This document shows positions 15,433 to 23,900 of a DNA stretch of 33,814 bases, piece after piece. The notes under the pieces are model-generated. The model ran no database searches. It was given only the letters and a program-made list of their open reading frames with translations, and was not told the origin of the DNA. The translations under genes and the position numbers were made by a program. Position 1 is the first letter of the stretch. Each line of letters starts with the position of its first letter. Source of the DNA: an uncultured Bacteroidales bacterium (GTDB lineage: Bacteria; Bacteroidota; Bacteroidia; Bacteroidales; Paludibacteraceae); the NCBI GenBank assembly GCA_937901225.1, contig CALCGX010000141.1, forward strand, positions 1 to 33,814, given 5' to 3'.

Positions 15433-16155
15433 TCAGTTTGAATTTGAAAGAGCATATTTGTATTGTTTTATAGTTTCTTCTATTCCTAAATATAATGCAT
15501 CGGCAATCAACGCATGCCCGATACTCACTTCATCCAACCACGGGAAAGCCTCCGCAAATGCCTTCAGATTACGCAAATTGAGGTCATGACCAGCATTGAG
15601 TCCAAGCCCTAATTCATGCGCCTTCTCCGCCGCAGGACGGTACATCGCGAGCGCCTCATTTGGATCCTTGTCATACATCTCCGCATAAGGACCCGTATAG
15701 AGTTCCACACGATCTGCACCCGCTTTAGCCGCATACTCCACCATCTCTGCATCAGCATCTACAAACACCGACACACGAATTCCTGCCAACTTAAAACGTT
15801 GAATGATAGCCGTCAGTTTCGCCAAGTGCAACTTCGTGTCCCAACCATGATTACTTGTGAGTTGATCATGGGCATCGGGCACCAGCGTCACCTGAGTTGG
15901 CTTCACCGCCAAAACCAAATCCATAAAAGCAGGCTCTGGATTACCCTCTATATTAAATTCAGTCTCCACGATACCCGCCAATGCATGCACATCCGCACGA
16001 GTAATATGCCGCTCATCTGGACGTGGATGCACCGTAATTCCCTCTGCACCAAAGCTTTCGCAATCACGCGCAAATTGCTCTACATCTGGCAAATTGCCAC
16101 CACGTGCATTGCGCAATGTAGCTACCTTATTTATATTTACGCTTAATCTTGCCAT
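15433..16155 (-). CDS. pdxJ: Pyridoxine 5'-phosphate synthase
   Basis: 240 residues from ATG 16155. The frame is open further upstream, but the promoter box ends at 16164, so an upstream ATG would not be transcribed. PdxJ signature: MARLSVNINKVATLRNARGG with ITVHPRPDERHI (His43, Arg45, His50 at the active site), VTLVPDAHDQLTSNHGW and AGHDLNLRNL. It condenses 1-deoxy-xylulose 5-phosphate with 3-amino-2-oxopropyl phosphate to give pyridoxine phosphate in the vitamin B6 pathway. It is the first gene of the operon running through exbB-exbD-tonB to rny. The very short leader is notable. Confidence 0.95.
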   Translation of the reverse strand: MARLSVNINKVATLRNARGGNLPDVEQFARDCESFGAEGITVHPRPDERHITRADVHALAGIVETEFNIEGNPEPAFMDLVLAVKPTQVTLVPDAHDQLTSNHGWDTKLHLAKLTAIIQRFKLAGIRVSVFVDADAEMVEYAAKAGADRVELYTGPYAEMYDKDPNEALAMYRPAAEKAHELGLGLNAGHDLNLRNLKAFAEAFPWLDEVSIGHALIADALYLGIEETIKQYKYALSNSN

Positions 16156-16163
16156 AATCGCTG

Positions 16164-16194
16164 CAAAGGTACAAAAAAAAATAAAGATACGCAA
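16164..16194 (-). promoter_or_regulatory. Bacteroidota-type promoter of the pdxJ-to-rny operon
   Basis: Minus strand: TTG (16194-16192), 20 bases, TACCTTTG (16171-16164). The box ends eight bases before the pdxJ ATG, so the message should have almost no leader. Confidence 0.75.
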
Positions 16195-16269
16195 GATTTT
16201 CACAAAAAAAATATGCCTACTCTGAGTTTACAAACCATTTCCCTTTATTCTCCCTCTACGCATCTTTCT

Positions 16270-16310
16270 CGAAACCACTTCATTACCACACCGATACCAC
16301 TCCATTACCA
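16270..16310. repeat. Two 19-bp direct repeats at a 22-base period
   Basis: CGAAACCACTTCATTACCA (16270-16288) and CGATACCACTCCATTACCA (16292-16310) differ at two positions. They lie between the HD gene and the pdxJ promoter, where there is no coding sequence. On the minus strand the GTGGTAATG core resembles the GTGCGGTAATA units at 9607-9646. Confidence 0.6.
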
Positions 16311-16343
16311 TCCTATACTTTCCTCGTAGGTTGCAAGGAGTAT

Positions 16344-16904
16344 TCATATATTTGGTTCAAACAGCGCTTGTAGTTCGTCAAAGCGAGCGACTGTATCCGA
16401 ACCATATTTCCACAGATGAAGTCGAATCTTAGCCATCGGTTTATCTTGTCCGAGTTTGGTTTTAGAATAAAACTTATCGGCATAACATATCAGTTTCTCC
16501 TCCAATGTCTGTGGCGAATAATCCCGCAGCGGTATAGGCAACTGCTCACGAATAATCTGCTCATAGGTGATTCCTGTGCCAGTATGACGTTCTGCAACTG
16601 CGGCATGCTTCGGCAAACCCTCTTGACGGAGTATCTCGGCACCGAGATAACCATGTTCGATATAGGCATGTGTACCTAAACAATGAATTTTAGGAGCATC
16701 ACAGAGTACCACACCAATATCATGCAGCATTGCTGCCTCCTCCACAAAAACTGGATCCACCTCACCAGATTCTATCCATTCGGGATGAGCCTGTAATATG
16801 GCAAGAGCACGATCTGCCACCTGACGAGAATGTGTCAGCAAAATATGCAGAAGCTCCACATTTCCACCACAATACTTCGCTATTATCTGATTATAATCAA
16901 TCAT
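16344..16904 (-). CDS. HD-domain metal-dependent phosphohydrolase
   Basis: 186 residues from ATG 16904; an upstream in-frame TTG lies inside the heptamer repeat and is not credible. HD-domain metal ligands are visible: HSRQVADRAL, then AAMLHDIGVV with His-Asp, then EHGYLGAEILRQEG and AERHTGTGIT, then ICYADKFYSK with the C-terminal Asp. This is the single-domain HD family seen next to nucleotide metabolism genes in Bacteroidales; the substrate (a nucleotide or phosphoester) is not known. It is the last gene of the secA operon, eight codons or fewer of spacer after nadK (41 bases, mostly the repeat). Confidence 0.8.
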   Translation of the reverse strand: MIDYNQIIAKYCGGNVELLHILLTHSRQVADRALAILQAHPEWIESGEVDPVFVEEAAMLHDIGVVLCDAPKIHCLGTHAYIEHGYLGAEILRQEGLPKHAAVAERHTGTGITYEQIIREQLPIPLRDYSPQTLEEKLICYADKFYSKTKLGQDKPMAKIRLHLWKYGSDTVARFDELQALFEPNI

Positions 16905-16911
16905 CTCACTT

Positions 16912-16939
16912 TCAACTGTCAACTATCAACTGTCAACTG
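16912..16939 (-). repeat. Heptamer tandem repeat before the HD gene
   Basis: Plus-strand units TCAACTG, TCAACTA, TCAACTG, TCAACTG: four units, one mismatch. It occupies most of the 41-base spacer between the nadK stop and the HD gene ATG and ends seven bases from that ATG. Confidence 0.85.
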
Positions 16940-16945
16940 CAATCA

Positions 16946-17800
16946 TCACTTTCCCCAATTTAATTTATCTTTGAGCGATTGCATAAACGACTGTCCTTCC
17001 ACATGCACAATCTTAATAGTGCGTTGCGAGCGCTCGATATGCAATTGAATATCTTGATTCAAGACTTGGCTACGTCCATCTACACTAAGCATGAAACTGC
17101 CATTACGGCTTGAGATCTTAACATCGATTTTGCTATCATCAAGTACAACCAGCGGACGGATATTAAGGCTATGGGTGGCTACAGGCGTAAGGATGATGGC
17201 ATTAACATGAGGGTCCAGCAATGGACCACCCACACTAAGATTGTAAGCGGTTGATCCTGTAGGAGTTGCCACCAATAAGCCATCCGCTTTGTAGTTATGA
17301 AGAAATTCGCCATTGAGGGTAACATCCACCGTAATCATACTACTCAAACCCGACTTTAGAATGGCCACCTCATTGAGCGCATAAGGCGAAGCAATCTTAC
17401 CATCTTGCTGACAAGTTACCTCCAGCATACGACGTTGTTCAATGGTATAATTATTCGTAATCAGTTGATCAAGCACCGCATCAATATGCTCCGTTTGAAC
17501 CTCTGCGAGATACCCCAAATGTCCACAGTTAATACCCAAGATAGGTATATCCAAGTGCCCTACCAGTGATGCCGTGGGAAGAAAAGTGCCATCACCACCT
17601 ACAGAAAGTGCAAAATCAATCACCTCGCCCGTCTGGGACATATAATCCTCTACCGAAGGAAACTCACGATTAAACGCTTCATGACGCAGTTCATGCGACA
17701 GGACGATATCTACTCCACGCAGTTGAAGAAACTCAACGATATGCTTTACCTCGCGGATAGTTTCCGAGCGAAGGGTATTACCAAAGATAGCGATAGTCAT
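16946..17800 (-). CDS. nadK: NAD kinase
   Basis: 284 residues. The diagnostic motifs are all present: GGDGTFL (68-74), ALNEVAIL with the Asn-Glu pair (143-144), TPTGSTAYNLSVGG (179-192) and a C-terminal half with ILTPVATHSLNIRPLV. It phosphorylates NAD to NADP in the cytosol using ATP. It sits between fmt and the HD hydrolase gene in the secA operon, close to pdxJ as is usual in Bacteroidales. Its ATG is preceded by a five-unit heptamer repeat that also contains the fmt stop codon. Confidence 0.97.
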   Translation of the reverse strand: MTIAIFGNTLRSETIREVKHIVEFLQLRGVDIVLSHELRHEAFNREFPSVEDYMSQTGEVIDFALSVGGDGTFLPTASLVGHLDIPILGINCGHLGYLAEVQTEHIDAVLDQLITNNYTIEQRRMLEVTCQQDGKIASPYALNEVAILKSGLSSMITVDVTLNGEFLHNYKADGLLVATPTGSTAYNLSVGGPLLDPHVNAIILTPVATHSLNIRPLVVLDDSKIDVKISSRNGSFMLSVDGRSQVLNQDIQLHIERSQRTIKIVHVEGQSFMQSLKDKLNWGK

Positions 17801-17804
17801 ATAT

Positions 17805-17839
17805 GTTTAGTGTTTAGTGTTTAGTGTTTAGAGTTTAGT
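17805..17839 (-). repeat. Heptamer tandem repeat before nadK, overlapping the end of fmt
   Basis: Plus-strand units GTTTAGT, GTTTAGT, GTTTAGT, GTTTAGA, GTTTAGT: five units, one mismatch, ending four bases from the nadK ATG. The fmt stop (17821-17823) and its last few codons lie within the array. The same heptamer in inverted orientation lies on the other side of fmt (18779-18806). Confidence 0.9.
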
Positions 17840-18774
17840 GAATTTTTTAAACCATTGAGCAGCGCAGCAGCATCCATACGCTTCTTGCCTGGCAATTGTA
17901 ACTCAAGCAGATCAATATACCCATCACCACAAGGAACGATGATATGCCCCTTCTGCTCAGCGAGCGAAGTGACTGCCACCTTATAAACCTTAGCACCTTT
18001 GAGCACATCTCCCAACGGATGAGATGCTGGTAGCTCATTGATCCATGCTGCTGGATAGGGACTCAAACCACGCACATGATTGCGGATACGCTCGGCATTC
18101 CACGAAAAATCAATCGCACAAGTATCTTTAAAAATCTTAGGTGCAGGGCGCAAAGCGATCGTATTGTCTTGTGGCATAGTAGAAAGTACTACTCCCTGAT
18201 TCTCGGCATCAATGATGGCATCTACAGTACGTGTCACCAACGTTGCTCCCATGGTCATAAGGCGATCGTGTACAGAACCAACATTTTCATCTGGAGCAAT
18301 AGATATACGCTCCTGCAAGATGATATTACCTGTATCTATCTCATGCTGAAGCATAAAGGTGGTGGCACCTGTTTCGGTATCGCCATTCATCACCGCCCAG
18401 TTGATAGGTGCTGCACCGCGATACTGCGGTAGCAGGGATGCATGCAAATTAAAGGTACCCAACCGTGGCATATTCCACACCACTTCCGGCAACATTCGGA
18501 ATGCCACTACAATCTGCAAATCTGCTTGATACGCACGTAGCTCTTCAAGAAACGTTTCGTCCTTCAGGCGCTCTGGTTGCAACACGGGCAAGCCAACCGA
18601 TAGGGCATACTGCTTGACCGCCGAAAATTGCAATTGGTGTCCACGTCCCGCCGGTTTGTCGGGCATAGTCACCACAGCCACTACTTGGTAGCCCCCTTCC
18701 ACCAAGGCACGCAAACTCTCCACCGCAAAGTCAGGCGTACCCATGTAAATAATTCGTATTGATTGCTTATCCAT
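17821..18774 (-). CDS. fmt: Methionyl-tRNA formyltransferase
   Basis: 317 residues from ATG 18774; an in-frame GTG four codons upstream lies inside the heptamer repeat. N-terminal formyltransferase domain: YMGTPDFAVESL (10-21), MPDKPAGRG (37-45), catalytic FNLHASLLPQYRGAAPINWA (108-127) with Asn109 and His111, and HEIDTGN with Asp147. The C-terminal tRNA-binding domain follows (RGLSPYPAAWI onward). It formylates Met-tRNAi for translation initiation using 10-formyl-tetrahydrofolate. The last residues, SLNSKH, are written by the tandem repeat that continues into the nadK leader, so repeat growth has set the C-terminus. The gene is bracketed by inverted copies of the same repeat. Confidence 0.96.
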   Translation of the reverse strand: MDKQSIRIIYMGTPDFAVESLRALVEGGYQVVAVVTMPDKPAGRGHQLQFSAVKQYALSVGLPVLQPERLKDETFLEELRAYQADLQIVVAFRMLPEVVWNMPRLGTFNLHASLLPQYRGAAPINWAVMNGDTETGATTFMLQHEIDTGNIILQERISIAPDENVGSVHDRLMTMGATLVTRTVDAIIDAENQGVVLSTMPQDNTIALRPAPKIFKDTCAIDFSWNAERIRNHVRGLSPYPAAWINELPASHPLGDVLKGAKVYKVAVTSLAEQKGHIIVPCGDGYIDLLELQLPGKKRMDAAALLNGLKNSLNSKH

Positions 18775-18778
18775 TTCT

Positions 18779-18815
18779 CTAAACACTAAACTCTAAACAC
18801 TAAACTATCTAAACG
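18779..18815 (-). repeat. Heptamer tandem repeat before fmt, overlapping the end of the DUF3078 gene
   Basis: Plus-strand units CTAAACA, CTAAACT, CTAAACA, CTAAACT (18779-18806), then AT and CTAAACG (18809-18815). The unit is the reverse complement of the nadK-side array. The stop codon of the preceding gene (18805-18807) falls inside it. The array ends four bases from the fmt ATG. Confidence 0.9.
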
Positions 18816-20052
18816 TGTGCGCAAAGCCCACACTAATCAACTCCTTGAATTGAACTTGCGACCTATGGTCAGTCACTTGCTCTATCGTACCATCATAGCG
18901 AGGGTGGAGCATGACTTTTGCCGACAAGTATCGATTAATAATAAAGTCCACATTGACTTCTAATTCCGTTTCTATTTGCTTATAGTTGGTAAAGAAATAA
19001 AATTTCGTATCCAAATGTATCTCTCGTAGAGGTTTCCATTTCCATTCTACTCGCAAGGCACTACCTATTTCGTGCAAGATATTTTTCCCTGCTTCAATAC
19101 CATATTCTGTCACATTTACACAATCTGCATCTGCGATATTGGCATAAACCAGTTTATATGTTGCAGGCGAAAGGTTGATTGACAAACCCTTAATTGGTTT
19201 ATAGTCCGCACCGATACCCATCGTATAGCGAATTGGTGTTAGGAATGTGGTATTGAGGAGATTGGTATTCTTCTGATAGTTCGGAAAGAAGTTTGTTCGA
19301 AATTCAACAAACATAGACGCATACCAATGTTTATGAAACTGATAACCCAACTTACTATAAACCTTAAAGATATCATCCGTTGTATTCATTTTTCGGAGCG
19401 TATCTCCACTCACCGTGCTCACACCCACACGCCATTCTGCATTGTTCTCCCAAGAGAGATTATTCTTGTTGTAATTGGCAAAAGCTTTTGCCGACCAAAG
19501 CATGGAGAAGGCATTAGCCGCTCCTTGATGCCAATTTTCGGTGGCATAGTTCTGTGTCAGTTGCAGCGACATATTGGCTTCTCTTCGCCAAGGCGAACGC
19601 GAATCGCGCAACGCACGTGCAGCATCCAAGGCATCCTCACGAATATTACGCACAATGGCCCGTTGTATTTTACCACGTCCAATTGCCACCTCCTTCAATC
19701 GATCTGGATCGCTGACCGAAGTGTATAAATCAGCATGATTCCGAGTAATATATCGAAGTGCATTGCGACGAATAGCAGCTACCGAATAGCGCTCATCAGC
19801 AGCCGTATCGTTCAACGAACGCATTGGCTCTGGCACATACATCAAAGGTACACACAACGGATGAGGATAGCGTTCCCAAATCGTATCACATACCACTACC
19901 ATCGAATCCGCCAACATCACTGTATCTTGATGTAAATCACGACCTTGCTGTGCCACCAACTCCAACAACAACGCGTCGTCATCTACCGTTTGCGCCATGA
20001 CAGTGGAGATGAAGGCACTACACAATAGCACTATGAAGATACGCCACCTCAA
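18805..20052 (-). CDS. DUF3078 outer-membrane beta-barrel-like protein (second paralogue)
   Basis: 415 residues. It starts at TTG 20052, which overlaps the lgt stop in the sequence TTGA; that start gives a proper signal peptide, MRWRIFIVLLCSAFISTVMA. An N-terminal extension of about 150 residues has no recognisable motif. The barrel-like part follows: LTQNYATENWHQGAANAFSM, NLSWENNAEWRVGVS, LGYQFHKHWYASMFVEFRTN and the end ISVGFAHTFR. The NLSWE-N and FHK-WY-S patterns match the protein at 11875-12891. It is probably an outer-membrane protein with unknown cargo or partner. It lies between lgt and fmt in the secA operon. Confidence 0.8.
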   Translation of the reverse strand: MRWRIFIVLLCSAFISTVMAQTVDDDALLLELVAQQGRDLHQDTVMLADSMVVVCDTIWERYPHPLCVPLMYVPEPMRSLNDTAADERYSVAAIRRNALRYITRNHADLYTSVSDPDRLKEVAIGRGKIQRAIVRNIREDALDAARALRDSRSPWRREANMSLQLTQNYATENWHQGAANAFSMLWSAKAFANYNKNNLSWENNAEWRVGVSTVSGDTLRKMNTTDDIFKVYSKLGYQFHKHWYASMFVEFRTNFFPNYQKNTNLLNTTFLTPIRYTMGIGADYKPIKGLSINLSPATYKLVYANIADADCVNVTEYGIEAGKNILHEIGSALRVEWKWKPLREIHLDTKFYFFTNYKQIETELEVNVDFIINRYLSAKVMLHPRYDGTIEQVTDHRSQVQFKELISVGFAHTFR

Positions 20053-20957
20053 GGCAATGCAGGACGTTTAAAGGCACGAATAATCAAATAAATACCCCAA
20101 ATCACAAATGGCAAGGACAGCAGCTGCCCCATATTCAACACATGCCCCGCCTCAAAAAGCTCCTGGTCATTCTTGATAAACTCCAGCATAAAACGCGTAA
20201 AGAAGATGATCTCTAGGAAAACGCCCAAGAGCAATCCCTCGCGTTTGTATGCCTTACCTTTCCAATACATGAGCCATGTCACAACAAAACCGACTATACA
20301 ATAGAGCATTTCGTAGATTTGAGTAGGGTGACAAGGAACAGTCTGACCGTCACGCACGAAGATAAAGCCCCAAGGGAGGTCGGTAGGAGTTCCATAAATC
20401 TCAGAGTTCATCAAGTTGCCCAAACGAATCAAGGTAGCCGTCACACAGACTCCTACTACCAAGCGATCCATAATCCACAGCAGTGATGTATGGAACTTTG
20501 GCTCTTTGGAGAATACTTTCTTATTAAGTAGCCAAGCTGCTGTCAATAGTCCAAATGCGCCACCGTGACTAGAGAGTCCACCTTCCCAAATCTTGAGCAG
20601 TTTGAGAGGATGCTCAATATATGGGTTGCGATAGTTGATATTCCAACCGAAGATTTGCACGGGGTCCGTGGATATGCCCATATACTGGCAATAGGCTTTC
20701 ATGCCTGGCAAGGTTACATCATGCCACTCGTAGAACCAGCAATGCCCTACCCTGGCACCGATAATAAGACCTATTACCATCCACATGAATAGTTTGTCGG
20801 TCCACTCGGCAGGACAATTCTCGTTTTTATAGAGTTTGACCTGAATGAGATAGCATAGATAGATACCAATAGCCCACAGCAAACCATACCAACGAATCCC
20901 CCCCTCACCGATATGCACCAATACTGGGTCTATATCCCAAACTATAGCTGATAACAT
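20049..20957 (-). CDS. lgt: Prolipoprotein diacylglyceryl transferase
   Basis: 302 residues with about seven membrane segments. Signature residues: GGLSSHGGAFG (126-136, with the essential His131) and RLGNLMNSEIYG (178-189). The N-terminus has IRWYGLLWAIGIYLCY. It transfers a diacylglycerol group from phosphatidylglycerol to the lipobox cysteine of prolipoproteins in the inner membrane. It follows secA directly, so protein export and lipoprotein maturation are co-expressed. The whole spacer to secA is a heptamer repeat, and the gene overlaps the next one by four bases. Confidence 0.96.
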   Translation of the reverse strand: MLSAIVWDIDPVLVHIGEGGIRWYGLLWAIGIYLCYLIQVKLYKNENCPAEWTDKLFMWMVIGLIIGARVGHCWFYEWHDVTLPGMKAYCQYMGISTDPVQIFGWNINYRNPYIEHPLKLLKIWEGGLSSHGGAFGLLTAAWLLNKKVFSKEPKFHTSLLWIMDRLVVGVCVTATLIRLGNLMNSEIYGTPTDLPWGFIFVRDGQTVPCHPTQIYEMLYCIVGFVVTWLMYWKGKAYKREGLLLGVFLEIIFFTRFMLEFIKNDQELFEAGHVLNMGQLLSLPFVIWGIYLIIRAFKRPALP

Positions 20958-20985
20958 AATTCTTAATTCTAAATTCTTAATTCTA
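20958..20985 (-). repeat. Heptamer tandem repeat filling the secA-lgt spacer
   Basis: Plus-strand units AATTCTT, AATTCTA, AATTCTT, AATTCTA, then AATTATG, which runs into the secA stop (20988-20990). The array begins at the base next to the lgt ATG, so the spacer is entirely repeat. Confidence 0.88.
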
Positions 20986-20987
20986 AA

Positions 20988-23900
20988 TTATGCCTCCATT
21001 TTACCATGACATTGTTTGTATTTCTTGCCTGATCCACAAGGGCATGGATCATTTGGACGAGGTTTCTTCTCTACGCGGAGAGGTTCTGGGCGCTGTTGCT
21101 CACGGGTATCACGTCCTGCTGCAGCTGCATGTCCGCTAGCTTGTGCAGCTTGAGCGACTGCATCTTTTTGGGTACGGTAGCGAGAGTAGTCATGACGTTG
21201 TTGCGCATGCGCTTGACGTACCTCCTCAGGATCGCGATTAGGGATTTGTCCACGGAAGAGGATAGAGATGGTACGACGGTTGAAAGCATCCAACATCTGT
21301 TTGAAGATATTAAATGATTCCAACTTATAAATAAGCAATGGGTCTTTTTGCTCGTAGCTTGCGTTTTGTACCGACTGCTTGAGTTCATCCAATTGGCGCA
21401 AGTGATCTTTCCACTCATCATCAATCACATAGAGCACCATGCGCTTCTCAAACTCGCGGATAACTTCCTTACATTCAGTCTCATATGCTGCTTTGAGATT
21501 CACTGCAATATTATAGACCTTCTTGCCATCTGTGATAGGAATCAGAATATTCTCATACATCGCGCCACGCTCCTCGTACACCTTCTTAATCACAGGATAT
21601 GCCACCTTCTGGAGTGTCTCCATACGGCGCTTAAAGGTCTCTAATGCTGCTTCTGCCAATTGGTCAGCTAAGACATTCTCACGGCTCGAACGGAAGGTAT
21701 CTTCAGCAAAAGGAACTTCCATTGCAAATACTTGCATGACATCCAATTGGAGTGCCTCGTAGTCCATCGTCGCGCGTGCCTCTGCGATAAGCGCATCAGC
21801 AGTGTCGTAAATCATATTGGTGATATCCACACCAATACGCTCACCCATAAGCGCATGGTGGCGTTTTGCGTAGATGACATTACGCTGCTGGTTCATCACG
21901 TCATCATACTCGATGAGGCGTTTACGAATACCAAAGTTGTTTTCCTCCACTTTCTTCTGTGCACGCTCGATAGAAGAAGATATCATGTTATGTTCAATCA
22001 TCTCGCCCTCTTGGAAGCCCATCTTATCCATCAAGCCTGCCAAGCGGTCCGAACCGAACATACGCATCAAGTCATCCTCCATACTCACATAGAATACACT
22101 GCTACCTGGATCACCCTGACGACCTGCACGACCACGCAACTGACGGTCCACACGACGACTCTCGTGACGCTCGGTACCGATGATAGCCAAACCACCTGCA
22201 TCCTTCACCTCTTTGGTAAGCTTGATATCGGTACCACGACCTGCCATGTTGGTAGCGATAGTCACTACGCCTGGGCGACCTGCCTCAGCCACCACGTTCG
22301 CCTCGTGTTGGTGCAACTTAGCGTTGAGGACATTGTGCTTGATCTTGCGAAGGGTTAGCAACTTACTCAGCAACTCACTGATTTCCACAGAAGTAGTACC
22401 CACAAGCACAGGGCGACCAGCTTTAACCAATTCTTCCACCTCTTCGATAACCGCATTGTATTTCTCGCGTTTGGTACGATAAATACGATCGTTCATATCC
22501 TCGCGAGCGATAGGGCGGTTGGTTGGGATAACTACCACATCCAATTTATAGATATTGTAGAACTCACCTGCTTCCGTTTCAGCAGTACCAGTCATACCAG
22601 ATAGTTTGTGGTACATACGGAAATAGTTTTGCAGCGTGATAGTAGCAAACGTTTGGGTAGCCGCTTCCACTTTCACATTCTCCTTTGCCTCCACTGCTTG
22701 GTGCAAACCGTCTGACCAACGACGACCGTCCATCACACGACCAGTCTGCTCATCGACGATCTTAACTTGGTTATCATCAATGATGTAGTCCACATCCTTC
22801 TCGAAGAGGGTATAAGCTTTCAGTAACTGGTGTACGGTGTGTACACGTTCCGACTTGATGCTATAGTTAGCTAGTACTTCGTCTTTCTTTTGTTGTTTCT
22901 CCTCGACTGAGAGTCCCGATTTCTCAATTTCAGCCACTTCACTACCTACATCAGGGAGTACGAAGAATTGAGTATCTTCCATGTTGCCTGTGAGGGTATC
23001 AATCCCCTTGTCGGTCAACTCAATCGTCTTATGTTTCTCGTCGATTACGAAATACAGTTCATCAGTGGCAACATGCATATTCTTCTCGTTCTCCTGCATG
23101 TAGAACTCCTCAGTCTTTTGCAAGCGCACTTTTACGCCCGGCTCACTGAGGTATTTGATGAGGGCTTTGCTCTTAGGCATACCCTTGTATGCGCGGAAGA
23201 GCGAGAGTTCGCCTGCCTCACGTTCCTTCTCGTCTGTACTCTGCATCTTCGCTTTAGCCTCGGCAAGGAGCTTGGTAGTAAGGGTATTTTGTGTGCGAAC
23301 CAGAAGCTCTACACGATGTTTGTATTCGTCGAAGAGTTGGTCTTCGCCTTTTGGCACAGGTCCACTGATAATCAATGGGGTACGTGCATCATCAATCAAC
23401 ACAGAGTCCACCTCATCCACGATAGCGTAGTTATGTCCGCGTTGCACGAGGTCCATAGGACTAGTGGCCATATTGTCGCGGAGGTAGTCGAAACCAAACT
23501 CATTGTTGGTACCGAAAGTAATATCGCATGCATACGCACGGCGACGCTCATCGGAGTTTGGTTTGTGCTTATCAATACAATCTACGGTCAAACCATGGAA
23601 CATATACAGCGGCCCCATCCACTCGGAGTCACGCTTAGCCAAATAGTCGTTGACAGTCACCACGTGTACACCCTCATGGGTCAATGCGTTGAGGAAAACA
23701 GGCAAGGTAGCCACCAGTGTCTTACCTTCACCCGTAGCCATCTCGGCAATAGAGCCACGTTGCTCTTTGTCGTTCTTCACAGCGCCATGCAGCACCACGC
23801 CACCAATGAGTTGGACATCGTAATGCACCATATCCCAGATGACCTCGTTACCACCCGCAGTCCATGAGTTATGGTAGATTGCCTTGTCACCATCAATATC

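Noticed and set aside
22968..23867. Long plus-strand open frame opposite secA (299 codons)
   Set aside because: Antisense to highly conserved SecA motifs; no start signal or recognisable domain.
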